DNA of 64,000 bases, from NCBI GenBank assembly GCA_900074885.1, contig FJUW01000039.1, positions 1-64,000 on the forward strand, in the 5' to 3' direction. The position numbers and the translations under genes were made by a program. This stretch comes from Rhynchosporium graminicola (Eukaryota; Ascomycota; Leotiomycetes; Helotiales; Ploettnerulaceae). Below, piece by piece: positions 35,270 through 47,267 of this stretch. Position 1 is the stretch's first letter, and each line of letters opens with the position of its first letter. The notes beneath the pieces are model-generated. The model was not told the origin of the DNA. It did not search any database and saw only the letters and a list, made by a program, of their open reading frames with translations.

Positions 35270-37900
35270 ATGTCGCTAGCAGCTCGAATAGCGAAACGAG
35301 GCAGGGTCGCAATACTTGCCAGTTCAGATTCAGCTCCTAGGGAGCCTCTGTTATTCCTTTATCCATCTTGGAACAGGAATAATTTAACAACATCCGCACC
35401 ACATCAGCAAAATGGTGCAAGTCCTAAATACATTGGGCAGGACGCACCAATATCTGTCCCAAAACATGCTGCTACTCTAGGCGAAGTCCCAAACGTGCTG
35501 GATAGGCGGTTCAACAAGCCCAAAGCTGCTCTGAACAGCGACCTGCAAGCTCTCGAAGCCAAAGATTCCGGCCCCCCCTCGCAAAGCCGCCCACCCAATA
35601 TTACAACGGAAGATGGGATTAATTCTCTCGGGGGAGAAGAGGCCATGCTAAAAGCAGGGGCGTCTGCCAGACAGATAGACAAGATGGCTCGGAGGCTTCT
35701 CGGACTACAACAGCTCAATGAAAAAAATAAGTTATCTGCAATCTCGTGGAGGGAAGAATATCAGACCATCAAGAGAGAAGAATTGGAGCTTTGGACACCA
35801 GATTGGCGAATTCTTCTTGCCACTTTGGTCGAACACACGCCAGATCATGGGCCCTGGTTAACGCGAGCTTTGGAGTTCAAGATAACTCCAAGTGCTGAGG
35901 CCAGGCTTGTGCATGGCATTGATGATTATTATCTGGAAATCGCGGATCAGCATGGATGTCGTATGGAACTGGGAAGTCGCAATGAAGATACGCATACATT
36001 CAAAACACTTCTCATTTCTGGACCTGCGACTGCCATCAGCAAGTGCGCAGCTGGAATTTTACGCATTGCTCCCGATGCGGAGATCATACCACACAAAGAC
36101 AGTCTTGCTTCGCCTCAGGGTTTCGAATTGGATAATGGTACTCGACTTCCGGGCATAAGGCCACACTCATCGGACAGTGAATTACGATTCGTCATGGAAA
36201 CGCAAGGACCTGATCGTACACTACGTGATTATGTGTTCCAAAGATCACCAGAGGAAATTCCAAAACCAGACGAGTGGACAGAATTTTCGTTCCTCAGATA
36301 TGTTCAAGCACTCACGACCTCTCGAGTCACAAGCCACAAGAACACATATGGCTTGAAGGAGAAGGCACCTCATAAGAGCAGGGTTTCCGCCATGCTACGC
36401 GCACTCATAGAGCTACCGGACGCTAGCCCGTTCATCACAAGAGAGGCATTTCATGAGATTCTGAGATTTTGGGTCCGTCACAATCAGATTGAAGCGGCGA
36501 GGATGCTCTTTGTTCACATGGAAATCCGGAAAATAAAACTTACGCCTGAAACCTTCAATATCCTCCTGGCTGGCGCCGCCAAATTCAACGATCTCCACAA
36601 CTTCCACTACATACTCCACCTAATGCTGAACCGGGGAGTCACCCCAAACGGGAGGACATGGACCCATTTTCTTGTCGCTTTCTCGGACGTCAAAGTCAAG
36701 CTGCACATTGTGACAGCAATGCAGAAGAAAGGCCTTCTCAACCACCCTCGAACAATCCTAGAAACTGCAGCTCAACTCGCTGGCCCAGAGATTACATCAT
36801 CGCTTGAAAAAGGACAATCGCAACAAGAATTCATCGCGCACATGGACTCTCGGTACGGCAGTATGTGGCTGAATAACAGCAGTGCAAATCACATTATAGA
36901 TGAGATCGCTTCCAATGGTCTTATATCTCGCTGCTGGGAGTGGCTCCAGTTCATGGATTCACGCGGTATCGTACCCGACGAATACGGTCTTCACACTATC
37001 CTCCATCACTGCAAACAAACCGCGAATCTTCGTGGAGCTATCGAACTCCTCCGCAGTCTCCCTAGAAGCATGAAATTTAAGCCGTCCGAAGAGACATTTC
37101 GTCTTATGTTCGACCTCGCCTGGGAACTCCGCTGCTACAACGTCGCAAAAGTGGTCTGGCGATACGGATGTCTAACCGGCGCCCTAGCCTACAAAGTCCG
37201 ACAACGAGTCTGGGATAGCATGAAGAACTCCAATCTTGCCTCGCCGCTTAGGAGGGGTGAGAAACCTAGACAGCGCTGGATAAGACAGGCTGGGCCGATC
37301 ATTAATGGCCTCAATACTATTAAAGAACATCCGGCGCGGCATCTTGAGCGCCTTGTTCCGGAATTGGAATTCGAAAGACTTGTTGGACGGGAAGAGGAAC
37401 GTCAGACTAAGGCACGAAATGAGAAGGCGAGAAAGAAGCGGCATGAGAAATCGAAGAAGAACGCTCTTAAGCAGCAACAAGATGGTCTAGAGCCCGCAAC
37501 CGAACAGCTTGCTGATTCCGAGAACCCCATTCCTCCACCTTATACCCCGGAAGAACTCGCAGCTCACCGCGCCTCTCCCTCCTATCAAGCCCACCTCGCC
37601 CAAAGAGAACTTCCTCAAGTTACCGACCCCTGGTCGCCCTGTATAGTCGGCAACCGGCTCCCAAGCTACAAAAAACCGATCTTGAAAGAACTGCTCTTTG
37701 CCGATCTGGAGATGTTTAAGGAGTGGGAACCGATCAGGCCCTTTGAGGAGATGTTGGTGGATGCGATGGAGAAGGATGATGAGTGGAAGAGGGAAGTGGA
37801 TTATAATGAGAAGGACTTGAATTGGTTTTTGGACGGGAGGGCGATTAGAGTCGGGATCAAGAGTTATGATGGGTTGGTGAAGGAGTTTGATTGGAGGTAG
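35270..37900 (+). CDS. Mitochondrial pentatricopeptide repeat (PPR) protein
   Basis: A single exon of 876 codons. The N-terminus (MSLAARIAKRGRVAILASS) is basic and lacks acids over its first residues, as in a mitochondrial presequence. PPR-like helix pairs are visible around residues 405-470 (ARMLFVHMEIRKIKLTPETF, GVTPNGRTWTHFL) and 560-640 (GIVPDEYGLHTILHHCKQT, AIELLRSLP). A Lys/Arg-rich coiled segment (about 710-740) and a Pro-rich, acidic C-terminal region follow. Fungal PPR proteins bind organellar RNA and act in its processing, stability or translation. The exact orthologue (for example to yeast PPR factors) is not clear to me. It ends convergently with MAD2. Confidence 0.8.
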   Translation: MSLAARIAKRGRVAILASSDSAPREPLLFLYPSWNRNNLTTSAPHQQNGASPKYIGQDAPISVPKHAATLGEVPNVLDRRFNKPKAALNSDLQALEAKDSGPPSQSRPPNITTEDGINSLGGEEAMLKAGASARQIDKMARRLLGLQQLNEKNKLSAISWREEYQTIKREELELWTPDWRILLATLVEHTPDHGPWLTRALEFKITPSAEARLVHGIDDYYLEIADQHGCRMELGSRNEDTHTFKTLLISGPATAISKCAAGILRIAPDAEIIPHKDSLASPQGFELDNGTRLPGIRPHSSDSELRFVMETQGPDRTLRDYVFQRSPEEIPKPDEWTEFSFLRYVQALTTSRVTSHKNTYGLKEKAPHKSRVSAMLRALIELPDASPFITREAFHEILRFWVRHNQIEAARMLFVHMEIRKIKLTPETFNILLAGAAKFNDLHNFHYILHLMLNRGVTPNGRTWTHFLVAFSDVKVKLHIVTAMQKKGLLNHPRTILETAAQLAGPEITSSLEKGQSQQEFIAHMDSRYGSMWLNNSSANHIIDEIASNGLISRCWEWLQFMDSRGIVPDEYGLHTILHHCKQTANLRGAIELLRSLPRSMKFKPSEETFRLMFDLAWELRCYNVAKVVWRYGCLTGALAYKVRQRVWDSMKNSNLASPLRRGEKPRQRWIRQAGPIINGLNTIKEHPARHLERLVPELEFERLVGREEERQTKARNEKARKKRHEKSKKNALKQQQDGLEPATEQLADSENPIPPPYTPEELAAHRASPSYQAHLAQRELPQVTDPWSPCIVGNRLPSYKKPILKELLFADLEMFKEWEPIRPFEEMLVDAMEKDDEWKREVDYNEKDLNWFLDGRAIRVGIKSYDGLVKEFDWR

Positions 37901-38280
37901 ATGGGTGGTGGATGGATGGAGAGGGATTGATGTATGATTATGAGATGGATGGATATACCTTGAGGAGTAGAGTGATGTATGATACTTGTAATCTAGCTGG
38001 GGCATACATGTAGCTGAATGTAACTACCAGATACAGAAACCTCCATAATATTCATTCCGAGGGCTTTCCCTGACAGGCATAGCTAAAGCTATTTTTCTCT
38101 CTTTCTCTTTCTTCATCAAGGACGCCCTATTACTCAAAGACCGTAATACAAACACAACCAGCCAGCATTACAAGTAATGAACAGAACCCTCGAAACCCCT
38201 AAGAATACCATCCTGACTCAAAGCACATCATACCGTCTCATTAACACGCGTCTTCCCCCTCGGTGCCCTCCAACTCCACC
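37901..38280. other. Convergent intergenic region, PPR / MAD2
   Basis: 380 bp holding the 3' flanks of both genes. Short GGAT/TGGA reiterations lie right after the PPR stop (37903-37960). No other feature. Confidence 0.6.
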
Positions 38281-39295
38281 TTAATCACCAACCCTATAAC
38301 TAACCAACGTATCCACCTTATGATTACTCGTACTAAAACTCCTCAACTGCACCCTCTCGCCGCCATTAATCTCCTTCGCATCGCTATCTCCCCACTCCAT
38401 CGGCACCTCGCTATCCGCATCCGCATACACCAGCACATTAAAAGTACACTCTCCATCTAGTTGTGGCAAGAAGGTGACCGAGGCGGTGATCTGTCGGAAG
38501 ATCGACTGGATCTCGGATTGGATCTCTGCTTCGGTTTTCTCGACCGGGGCGGGAGTGGAAGATTCTGAAGCGACGTTTTCTTTTTCGGCAGAGGTTTTCC
38601 TGGAGGTTCTTTTGGAGGAGGTTTTGTTGAATATTTGGACCTGGAACATGATTTTATGTCAGCGCGTTATTTATGAGCCATTGACATCCCTCTCAGATAT
38701 TTCCCAGGATTTGATTGTAGCCAAAAGTGATGGATGGATTTGCAAGAGCAAGACTTACGTCAAACTGCCACCGCTCGACATGTTCGCCCGTATCTTTGCT
38801 CGTGATAACGACTACCAGTTTCGATATCTTGCCCCCAACCATCCATTTATCTAGCTGGCTCATGATCTTCTTGATGTAGGCTTTGACTTGATCGTCGGAC
38901 GAGACCAGCATTGTGAGGCCATATTTCTTGACTCTACGGTATGGGAATAAGCTATTTGTTCTTTCGGGGAAGGGCAGAGGTTGAGGAGTAGGACGTACGA
39001 AGAGAAGTCTTCGGCGGGGTAAACTCCTCGTTGGAAGCTGTGATGCGGTCAGTGCTCTAGTTGTTCTAGATTTGAAGAGCCACATCTTACAGGATGGTGT
39101 TTATGGAGTAATTGAACTGTCTGCCATCAGTTTTCCATCTTTCTTCATCTGCTGTCTCTTGCAACCTACGAATTCCGCAACGAGTCTGGAGGATCCTGTA
39201 GGAGATTAGAAAGAGCTCTCTGTATACAAATAATCGAATATACCTTTCAGAGAGAGTTTGTGCGTCTTCGCCTTTTCTTTCTTCTCGTCCGACAT
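38281..39295 (-). CDS. MAD2: Spindle assembly checkpoint protein Mad2 (HORMA domain)
   Basis: Six exons (39295-39244, 39195-39170, 39116-39091, 39037-38999, 38933-38759, 38640-38281), all GT-AG, give 225 residues. Exons 1-3 encode MSDEKKEKAKTHKLSLKGSS, RLVAEFF and NYSINTILFQRGVYP, the conserved HORMA start. Then come YGLTMLVS, ERWQFDV, RQITASVTFLPQLDGECTFN and, in the safety-belt region, VQLRSFSTSNHKVDTLVSY. Mad2 switches between open and closed forms to bind Mad1 and Cdc20 and inhibit the APC/C at unattached kinetochores. The protein is about 20 residues longer than usual because of a Ser/Thr/Lys/Glu-rich insertion (SSKRTSRKTSAEKENVASES) after ERWQFDV. It is divergent from GUF1 with a 212-bp gap. 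Confidence 0.95.
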
Positions 39296-39507
39296 CTTGC
39301 TTGCGCTTTCTCTGTTTTCAATTGCGTGGTTTGCGATTGATGTTCATCGGCAGGTAGTCAATAAATCGTTTTGTTGCTGCAGGGACCGGCTCGGGAAGTT
39401 CCGCCTTCTGCGTCAGGACGTCGCCTCACTAAAAATAATCTGAAGCTTCAATAAAGCGGTATAGTTCAGTTAAGATCACGATTCCTATCCTCTCACCAAA
39501 CAGGCAA
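39296..39507. promoter_or_regulatory. Short bidirectional promoter, MAD2 / GUF1
   Basis: Only 212 bp separate the two divergent start codons. No clear TATA box is seen. The GUF1 ATG follows aaacaggcaa. Confidence 0.6.
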
Positions 39508-41487
39508 ATGCAGCGATGTCCATTGCAACTTCTCCGGCTCCCTAGCTCGTTAAGAATACATTATGCATCCCAATTTCTCAAGCAGGCGACTCCCGCCCAG
39601 CGAAGCTTCAGCACCTCGATAGCACGATGCGCCCAACACTCCAAGCCGATATCTGATCTCGAGCGCCGCATCCAAGCCATTCCTATATCGCGCTTCCGCA
39701 ATTTCTGTATTGTAGCACATGTCGATCATGGGAAGAGCACGCTGAGCGACCGTCTGTTGGAACTCACAGGTACAATTGAACCTGGTGGCAACAAGCAAAT
39801 ACTGGATAAGCTGGATGTGGAAAGGGAGAGAGGTATTACAGTCAAGGCGCAGACGTGTAGCATGTTATACAATCATGAGGGCGAGGATTATCTATTACAT
39901 CTGGTAGACACGCCTGGACATGTGGACTTCCGGGCCGAGGTTTCGCGATCCTATGCCAGTTGTGGAGGTGCCCTATTACTTGTCGATGCAAGTCAAGGCG
40001 TGCAGGCCCAGACAGTAGCTAATTTCTACCTGGCCTTCTCGCAAGGTTTGATCTTGGTGCCGGTTATTAATAAAGTAGATCTACCATCTGCGGACGCGCC
40101 GAGAGCTTTAGAGCAGATGGAAACAGCTTTCGAGCTGAAGCCTGAGAATGCGGTTCTGGTTTCTGCGAAGACGGGATTGAATGTTGGAGCTATTTTGCCG
40201 AATGTTATCAGACAGGTTCCGTGCCCGGTGGGGGATCATAAGAAACCTCTAAGATTACTGCTGGTGGATTCGTGGTACGATAATTACAAGGGTGTTATTC
40301 TGCTGGTGAGGATATTTGATGGACAGATCAAGGCTGGTGATCAAGTGGTGTCATTTGCTACCGGCTTGAAGTACTTTGTTGGTGAGGTGGGTATCATGTA
40401 TCCTGATCAGACACCTCAAAATGTGATACGTGCTGGCCAGGTGGGCTACATCTATTTCAATCCCGGAATGAAGAAGAGTCAGGAGGCTCTGAGTGGAGAT
40501 ACATACACGACTGTTGGTTCGGAACATCTCGTTGAACCATATCCGGGTTTCGAGGAGCCGAAGTCTATGGTGTTCGTCTCTGCTTTCCCGGTCGATCAGA
40601 GTGATCATGGACATTTGGAAGACTCAATCAATCAAATTGTCTTAAATGATAGGAGTGTGACTCTCCAGAAAGAGGCTTCGGAAGCGTTAGGTGCAGGTTG
40701 GAGATTGGGATTCCTAGGCACCCTTCACTGCTCTGTCTTTGAAGACCGCCTGCGTCAAGAGCACGGAGCCAGTATTATCATTACACCACCCACCGTACCC
40801 TTCAAAGTAATCTGGGCCAACGGAACAGAAGAGATCATCCAATCCCCCTCCAACTTCCCCGACACCGATTCCCAGCGCGACAAAATCGCCGAATTGCACG
40901 AACCATACGTCTCCGCCACAATCACCCTCCCGGAAGAATACCTAGGCAAAGTCATCGAGCTCTGCGAAGCCAATCGCGGGGTTCAGAAAGAACTCAACTT
41001 CTTCACCGCCACGCAAGTCATCCTCAAATACGATCTCCCCCTCTCCCAACTTGTCGACGACTTCTTCGGTAAACTGAAAGGCGGCACGAAAGGCTATGCG
41101 AGTCTGGATTATGAAGACGCCGGATTCCGTCGCAGCACGATCGTCAAGATGCAGCTTCTCGTGAACAAAGAACCTGTCGATGCTGTCGCGCGTGTCGTGC
41201 ACAGCAGCCAAGTCGACCGCCTCGGCCGATTATGGGTTAAGAAGTTTAAAGAACACGTCGATAGACAGATGTTCGAAGTCATTATTCAAGCTACGTCTGG
41301 CAAGAGGATTGTGGCTAGGGAGACGATCAAACCCTTTAGGAAAGATGTCTTAGCCAAGTTGCACGCGGCAGATATTGGGCGCAAGAGAAAGTTGTTAGAT
41401 AAGCAGAAGGAGGGCAGGAAGAAGTTGAAGGCCGTGGGGAATATTACGATTGATCATAAGGCTTTCCAGAAGTTCTTGTCGAAGTAG
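39508..41487 (+). CDS. GUF1: Mitochondrial translation factor GUF1 (EF4/LepA GTPase)
   Basis: A single exon encoding 659 residues, the usual length. An Arg/Ser-rich presequence (about residues 1-45, ending near [10 protein letters not shown]) points to mitochondria. The GTPase motifs are complete: G1 [10 protein letters not shown]2 within [11 protein letters not shown]3 DTPGHVDF, G4 NKVD, G5 SAKTG. EF-G-like domains follow, then the LepA-specific C-terminal domain with [20 protein letters not shown] and [12 protein letters not shown]4 promotes back-translocation or rescue of stalled ribosomes; Guf1 protects mitochondrial translation under stress. There is no sign of truncation, and codon use shifts to C-ending codons in the second half. 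Confidence 0.97.
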   Translation: MQRCPLQLLRLPSSLRIHYASQFLKQATPAQRSFSTSIARCAQHSKPISDLERRIQAIPISRFRNFCIVAHVDHGKSTLSDRLLELTGTIEPGGNKQILDKLDVERERGITVKAQTCSMLYNHEGEDYLLHLVDTPGHVDFRAEVSRSYASCGGALLLVDASQGVQAQTVANFYLAFSQGLILVPVINKVDLPSADAPRALEQMETAFELKPENAVLVSAKTGLNVGAILPNVIRQVPCPVGDHKKPLRLLLVDSWYDNYKGVILLVRIFDGQIKAGDQVVSFATGLKYFVGEVGIMYPDQTPQNVIRAGQVGYIYFNPGMKKSQEALSGDTYTTVGSEHLVEPYPGFEEPKSMVFVSAFPVDQSDHGHLEDSINQIVLNDRSVTLQKEASEALGAGWRLGFLGTLHCSVFEDRLRQEHGASIIITPPTVPFKVIWANGTEEIIQSPSNFPDTDSQRDKIAELHEPYVSATITLPEEYLGKVIELCEANRGVQKELNFFTATQVILKYDLPLSQLVDDFFGKLKGGTKGYASLDYEDAGFRRSTIVKMQLLVNKEPVDAVARVVHSSQVDRLGRLWVKKFKEHVDRQMFEVIIQATSGKRIVARETIKPFRKDVLAKLHAADIGRKRKLLDKQKEGRKKLKAVGNITIDHKAFQKFLSK

Positions 41488-43803
41488 TGTATTCATATTT
41501 ATATATGGTTACTTTTGTATATATGCAATTTAATTATCATTCGCATAGAACAGGCGAGGCTACATACCTAGGTATGTTTGTCTTCGGTGAAGCCTTTCGA
41601 TAATCTCATTGGAAAAGACATCTTCTGCGAATTGGTACTTTGAAAGATAAGTCTGCAACGATTGTATGCCTTGAGAGATAAGGGCAAGGCAAATTAATGT
41701 ATCGTGTTCGTGACTTTAGATTCGATTTGTGGTGTTTAATCGTACTTACTCTAATATATTCCCAAGCAGTTATTTCTTCGCTTCGCCAAATCTATCCATC
41801 TAGCCTACAGGTAATAACACAGTGTCTGTCCACCTCAACATCGCCCTTCAGTCCATATTATAATTTTGGGAGTTAAGAAGAACACTTAAGAGGTTTAAGA
41901 AAAAAGGCCTTTCCCACGATAATCAATTCGTCTTTCCGGCCCGAAGATGAAAGGTTCCACCTGGTTATAGGTACGTCTTCTCGCCTATGGCTCATTCAAA
42001 ATCTACTGCAAGGGAACTGAAGAAGAACCAAAGGCCTGCTTAACTTGATGTATAGGTCGCAGAGAATGGTAAAAGGGCCAAGAAAACGATTTAGCCCAAG
42101 AAGGGGAGGGGCACCCAAAGTTCAACTTCAACACGTCCGTGGGTCAGGCTTTGGATTGGCTACTAAACAGCGCTATAGCATCAGACAGCTATGATGCATA
42201 TATTGCTATGTTTGAGACATGGAAGTGCTTAATGTCCATACCGATAGGACTACGTGATGGTGTACGCTACTGCGCGGCCGTTGTCAATCATGAGGTGCCC
42301 GGAGACTGATCATGATGTTACTATTCATATTGCTTTCTGGAGGGAGAATTCCTACCAAATCGCTTGACCATCGGGCCATTTTGGGCCAGCCTTAAAACCT
42401 AGTAGTGTATCTTATTTCTATAGATAGGTTGGATTTGGGCGATTTAGGTGAGGTTTTGTTGTGATGCGATCTAAGCGAGTCAATATTTACTTGTTCACTT
42501 ATCATTCAACTACGATCATAACACTAGCGGTTGCGCTTTATTTCATGGTATTCTTCATGCATCGAAAGCAATTTTGTATATGAAGACAGGCTTCTTGATA
42601 GTCACATAAATAAGAGCTTCGCGCCCTCAGGTTCAAATTCCTACACTGTGAGAAAAGCTGGATTTTCACACGATCTTCACTTTAGAGCTCAAGCGGAGAA
42701 TTTGGATAGAAATTGCCTCTAAATTAGTTCTTTTACGTATTGGATTAAAGGTACTAGAGTAGGTCTGAGTTCAGTGCCGTAATCTTGGGGCATCGATGAA
42801 TGAATTCGTATATGTTTGGGCGACTTTGATTTAGCCTTAAGTAATGTCTCGTAATATTTTCAAGACATTGTCTGTATTTCGATTCAATGTCATGCAGTGG
42901 CTTCCTGAAATTAATTCGGATTTTATGGAGTCGTAGGTAGAGCCTTGGCTTAAGGGAAGGACAAATATGTCTTGCCTCGCTTTGAAGGTAATTTTCTCAA
43001 ACCAGCTCACAAGTCCTTTGCAACTTGATCTTTACAGAGGCATTACGGCTAACTCAAGTCTTGGGTACGTTCGTAGAGTTTAAAACTTGATGAATTGTCT
43101 GTCATAAAAACCTTAAATCATTTTCAGATAACCTGTAGGCCGGATCAAGATGGTTTTTGGATGAACAAAATGCGTGAATACAGTACGTAGAACTTCGAAT
43201 ACAACTGATTAATGATGTCCGAGGTCTCCTGAATTTCCAAGACAGCATAATTATTTCTTGTTCTCTACGATTGGTTCGGGCTGCACGTTCAGGTCAAACA
43301 CAATTCCTAAGTCATGGATCAAGGGGGAATTCATGTTGACTCTCGCTTAGACTTCCTTGGCAATGCGGCAGACTGGTCTAATTGAGCTGTTTGATCTCTC
43401 CACTAGCTCAGGTTCCCAGAACTGTTCTGGCCAGGTACCTAAGCTGTATCTCGATAATTGCTCCCCAGAAACTGCCTTGTTTGTAAGTATTTCCTTCCAC
43501 CTCGCAATCTCCCGCGAATGTATCATTTCTCCCTCACCTCACCCATCTCACCCACCTCAGCAAGCGCATCAAACTTGATCAAAATCTTCAGCATCAACCA
43601 TGTAAGTATAGAGTATCCATCCATCCATCCGCCGCTATCCCTTAGTCGCAACGATTTCCACATATTGCAAGCTTGGCACACCACACTACATTACCTATAG
43701 CCCGGCGCATATTGCTCAAGACCCTTACCCCTCTGTCACCTTAGAAAAGAAGAAGACGAAGGACAGACCCTCCAAAGATCGCCCAGGTCACAAACGGAAT
43801 CGA
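41488..43803. other. Gene-poor stretch of 2.3 kb
   Basis: No domain-bearing frame. Overlapping open stretches at 43357-43700 have no recognisable product, though they may be the 5' untranslated part (with a gtaagt at 43601) of the small gene that follows. Confidence 0.45.
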
Positions 43804-44282
43804 ATGAATGCTCGCAGATGCCCCGAACACAAGTATTATATGAGCGTCCTCCGCCAGAATCCACTCGACCCTGCTGCCTGTCAATACTTCAAAGAGACAC
43901 TTGGCTACCCTAAGCGCGTATATTTGAAAGGCCAAGGTGCTTCCCCTGTAGGTTTCAATAGCCACTGTGTTAACATTCGTAGGATCACAGGTGATGATTC
44001 TGCAGGCGGAGGATTATGATGCCATCCGTGCTTTTCACTTTCAAGCTTTTTCGACTTTTACCCCTATGACCGACGTTGCGTCTGCTGGTGCGGGTGTGCT
44101 ACCATCCATCTGTAGCAACGTGGCCGAGGACTTGGAACAAGCGAACTTTGATATGTGGGAAGCCCTGTTTGCTGAGGCTGGTAAGTCGATCACTCAGCTC
44201 TAGTAGTTTCCTGACATCGCTGAACATTACAGTTGACAACGACAGTCTGCCCCTTCCGATGGACCCTCATACCCTCGTTTGA
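43804..44282 (+). CDS. Hypothetical 127-residue protein, three exons
   Basis: Exons 43804-43947, 43991-44180 and 44233-44282. Two short GT-AG introns (43 and 52 bp) keep frame. The protein starts MNARRCPEHKYYMSVLRQNP, continues through KRVYLKGQGASP|VMILQAEDYDAIRAF and SNVAEDLEQANFDMWEALFAEA, and ends PLPMDPHTLV. It has no signal peptide or membrane segment and no domain I recognise; the C-terminal half is acidic. The frame is open upstream of the ATG back to a splice-like cttag at 43744, with a basic KKKTKDRPSKDRPGHKRNR stretch, so there may be another 5' exon. The evidence is intron structure only. Confidence 0.4.
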
Positions 44283-45309
44283 TTTAAGGCTCTTTAGAGG
44301 CTTTAGGCGAAATAAGTTTTCTCTGTAAATTATGGATCTATAGAATTTACACCCCTCAAACTCCCCGGTTTCAGGCCGATATCTGAGCAACGTGAGACGA
44401 ACTGGTTCAGTTAATCTGAGCTGAGGCTAATATTCAATATATAACTTTGAACCAATATAACAATAGTATCAAAAGACAACTACTTGAGTAGTTTTCAATT
44501 TCGCATAGTATCGGAATTTAATGATTCATGTCCGGAATTACGAACTTTTGTTCTTTACTTGCTCCCTAGCCAATCCATTTACTCGGGTACCCTCGATTTT
44601 AGTTATTCGCCTTCATCCAGTCAAGCCTAGTGTCCGAGGCGGATGAAAACAATCATATGACGTTGCAGCATTATTATCAAAGAAAAACTTCCATTCAAAG
44701 TGATAATAATCTACTAAATGCAACTCGCAAGGTCGGCTTTTGAGCTAAGTATGAGCCCTTTTGCTGAACGAGGCTGGCTGATTAGTCTCTGACGAAGCAA
44801 CGACTTTACAATAATTTCTCAACATATATGCTCGTTATTCTAGTAAGATTACCACAGCCACAGACGACTTTGATAATTACGTCGGTCAATATCCTGTGAC
44901 GCGTTAGTGACTATCAGATCGAGAAGAGAGTATTTGGATACACTTCCGGGTCTGTCTTTGTTGACTAGACATGAATTTGCTAATTTTCAAGTCACTTATC
45001 TAAATCAGAATCCTTCAAAAGAAGGACTTTATATATAAAGGAATAATATCTTGATATTTATATCAAAACTGTGTAAGATTTTCCGAGAACTACCACGAGG
45101 TAAAGACATGTGTCAGCGGAATCGAGTCTTAAGTTGTTTTCTGTGGAATCAAAGCCTGAACCAAATATCAGTATTTCCACTCAGAATATCTCCAAATATA
45201 TTCATCCAAGTATCTCATCAAATCAAAAGAACGAGCGATAGATAGATAGATAGCCCGCCCTCAAGCTCTTCTCATTTCAGATATCTGCAGGTGCAAAAGA
45301 AAAACATAA
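44283..45309. other. Intergenic region, no gene seen
   Basis: Rather AT-rich (about 44400-45060). Holds a short GATA array (45236-45252) near the 5S gene. No supported coding frame. Confidence 0.5.
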
Positions 45310-45428
45310 ACATACAACAGCAGGTATTCGCTGGTGGTCACCCACCCAACTACTAATCTGCCGATCTGGTGCTTGTGTTTGGCAGAGCGGACGGGATGCC
45401 CATTTCTCACCAGTCTATGGTCGTATGT
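45310..45428 (-). rRNA. 5S ribosomal RNA
   Basis: 119 nt on the minus strand. It starts acatacgaccatag and ends gttgtatgt, which pair to form the terminal helix. Internal control elements and conserved blocks are present: ggcatcccgtccgctctgcc, ttagtagttgggtgggtgac and caccagcgaatacctgctg. A run of T follows the 3' end (tttatgtttttc), as expected for RNA polymerase III termination. It is a single isolated copy outside the rDNA, as in many filamentous ascomycetes. The variable arm differs from textbook fungal 5S but the overall match is strong. Confidence 0.93.
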
Positions 45429-47267
45429 GACCACTCGGAACGATATTAGCGTAAATATTCCAGTTCTATTCAAAAATATCTCTTGCTGAACATTCGAATG
45501 TCAGCATGCTACACGAGGGAGGTTTTCAATAAAGACTATTCCTGACAGGTTCGTTCAAGGAGCTGGGTTCAGTAGAGTTACAGGGTACCTTTATCGATTT
45601 GTCATAATCGTAGAACTTACAGGATATCTGAGCAATAATCAGAGATGACTTCTTGATCACGTGATGTTTATTTCTCGCCAAATGGCAACGCTAGTGCTTT
45701 TGGAGCTATCATCGCGGACTCGAACGCTCTCACCTAGAATGACTGTATTTGTTTATGGAGTTGTTATTGATATTGCTGAGGGTGCCTACGGAACCTACCT
45801 ATCCCGGACTCTACCCTTCTCAGGTCGAGATTCGAGAGACAAGGACTCGAGGAGGCAGGAGTGTGTGATTTATTCATTCGCGGTTACTATGTTAGCCTCC
45901 TCTTTCTATTGCGTCAGCTAGTCAAAGACTATAGCTAAGACAAAATAGTCTAGTGCATTGTAATGCACTGTATTATGTATGTTTTGGATGTGTTCTCCCC
46001 ACGGGAATGTCATGCACACTTAGTCGGGCCTACTTGATTTCGTTGCAGACGTGCCAAGTGCTACGACCGAGTACCTCTGCCTCATGATACAAGTTATGAG
46101 TGGCCAAGAACGGTGTCGAAGAATTGAAGCCCAATTTATCTTCCCCACATAGTTCAGTCACTAAAAAGCTATACACTTTTATAGTGCTCAGTTGCGAAAT
46201 GTCCTATGTTGAGGATCAGGAATCGCAAAGAGTTTACGTGGCAATACTAAAGTGGTAATCTCAATTCGTTTGAGTATTTGAACTATTATTTAGACCGCAA
46301 GCTGTCTTGACCAGGGAATTGTAGATCTTTTAGCCTGATTTTGCTCCTATCACAGTGTCTACCTGTAGATCTGCTGAGTAGATTGCAGAATGGTGGTATT
46401 CACTACCTACCTGCAAATTTATGTTGAGACGCGAGCTCGCATAATGTCTCAGCTTCTCCATCAGACCACTTTCATATGGCTTATCCGAAACATACCTAAG
46501 CACCAGATACCATCGCACGCGCTGAAATCTCACTCGAAATGCGGGGTACAGTCACTATCAGTCTCCCTCGGTTACGCGTCCAAGCTGCTTCATGCGGCTC
46601 CGCAAAATAATGGCTGCCACACCAGAGATTGTTGTCATACGATACTTACCCCTCAATTGACAATCGCCCAATACATGGAATACAATGCTAGTGGTACCAC
46701 AGAAGTTGGGAATTTGGTATTCACGGACTGGCATATGAAGCCTATGGTCGTCAAGAAGCACTTTACATCCTTTCCACCATTTGGAGTTGTGGCGGCTGCA
46801 TACCGACACGTAAGTTGACAATCGTCCAGTGCAATGCTGACGATACCACAGTGGGTGGGGGTACGGTGTGTCACGGATGGTTCTCTGACTATGCACTGGT
46901 TGTTTTCCTCAAGATAACCTACACTGATGTTATGCAATGTCGGAATATTGTGCCCTGATTGGTTGGCTATGCATTCTGTGGCTGAAGTACTGAAGAAGAG
47001 GTGGGGTCTGGCATGTGCATATTCTTCACGCCTTCCCGAAATTGCTGCGGTTAATGGTGGCTAAAGGAACTGTCCTGTGTTGTGAGGCTCGGCGAAAATT
47101 GGAGGAATTGGTCTGATGAGGAAATGCATAAAGGTAAAAGGTCGTCGTCTTACTTGAGGGTCCCTCGCTTCCAACAAGGGTATCTCACTATCTCCCAACG
47201 AAAGCACACATTTCCAGTCTTTAGGAAATCACCATTCCGAAACAAATTCATATCAATCTCGAATATA
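45429..47267. other. Gene-poor stretch of 1.8 kb
   Basis: Open stretches of 86 and 142 codons (45661-45921, 46390-46818) and opposite-strand frames show no domain. A short imperfect duplication occurs at 46659-46705 and 46814-46853 (both ttgacaatcg...caatgct...taccacag). Confidence 0.45.

Noticed and set aside
46390..46818. 142-codon open frame
   Set aside because: No domain, opposite-strand frames of similar length overlap it, and the region has a local duplication.
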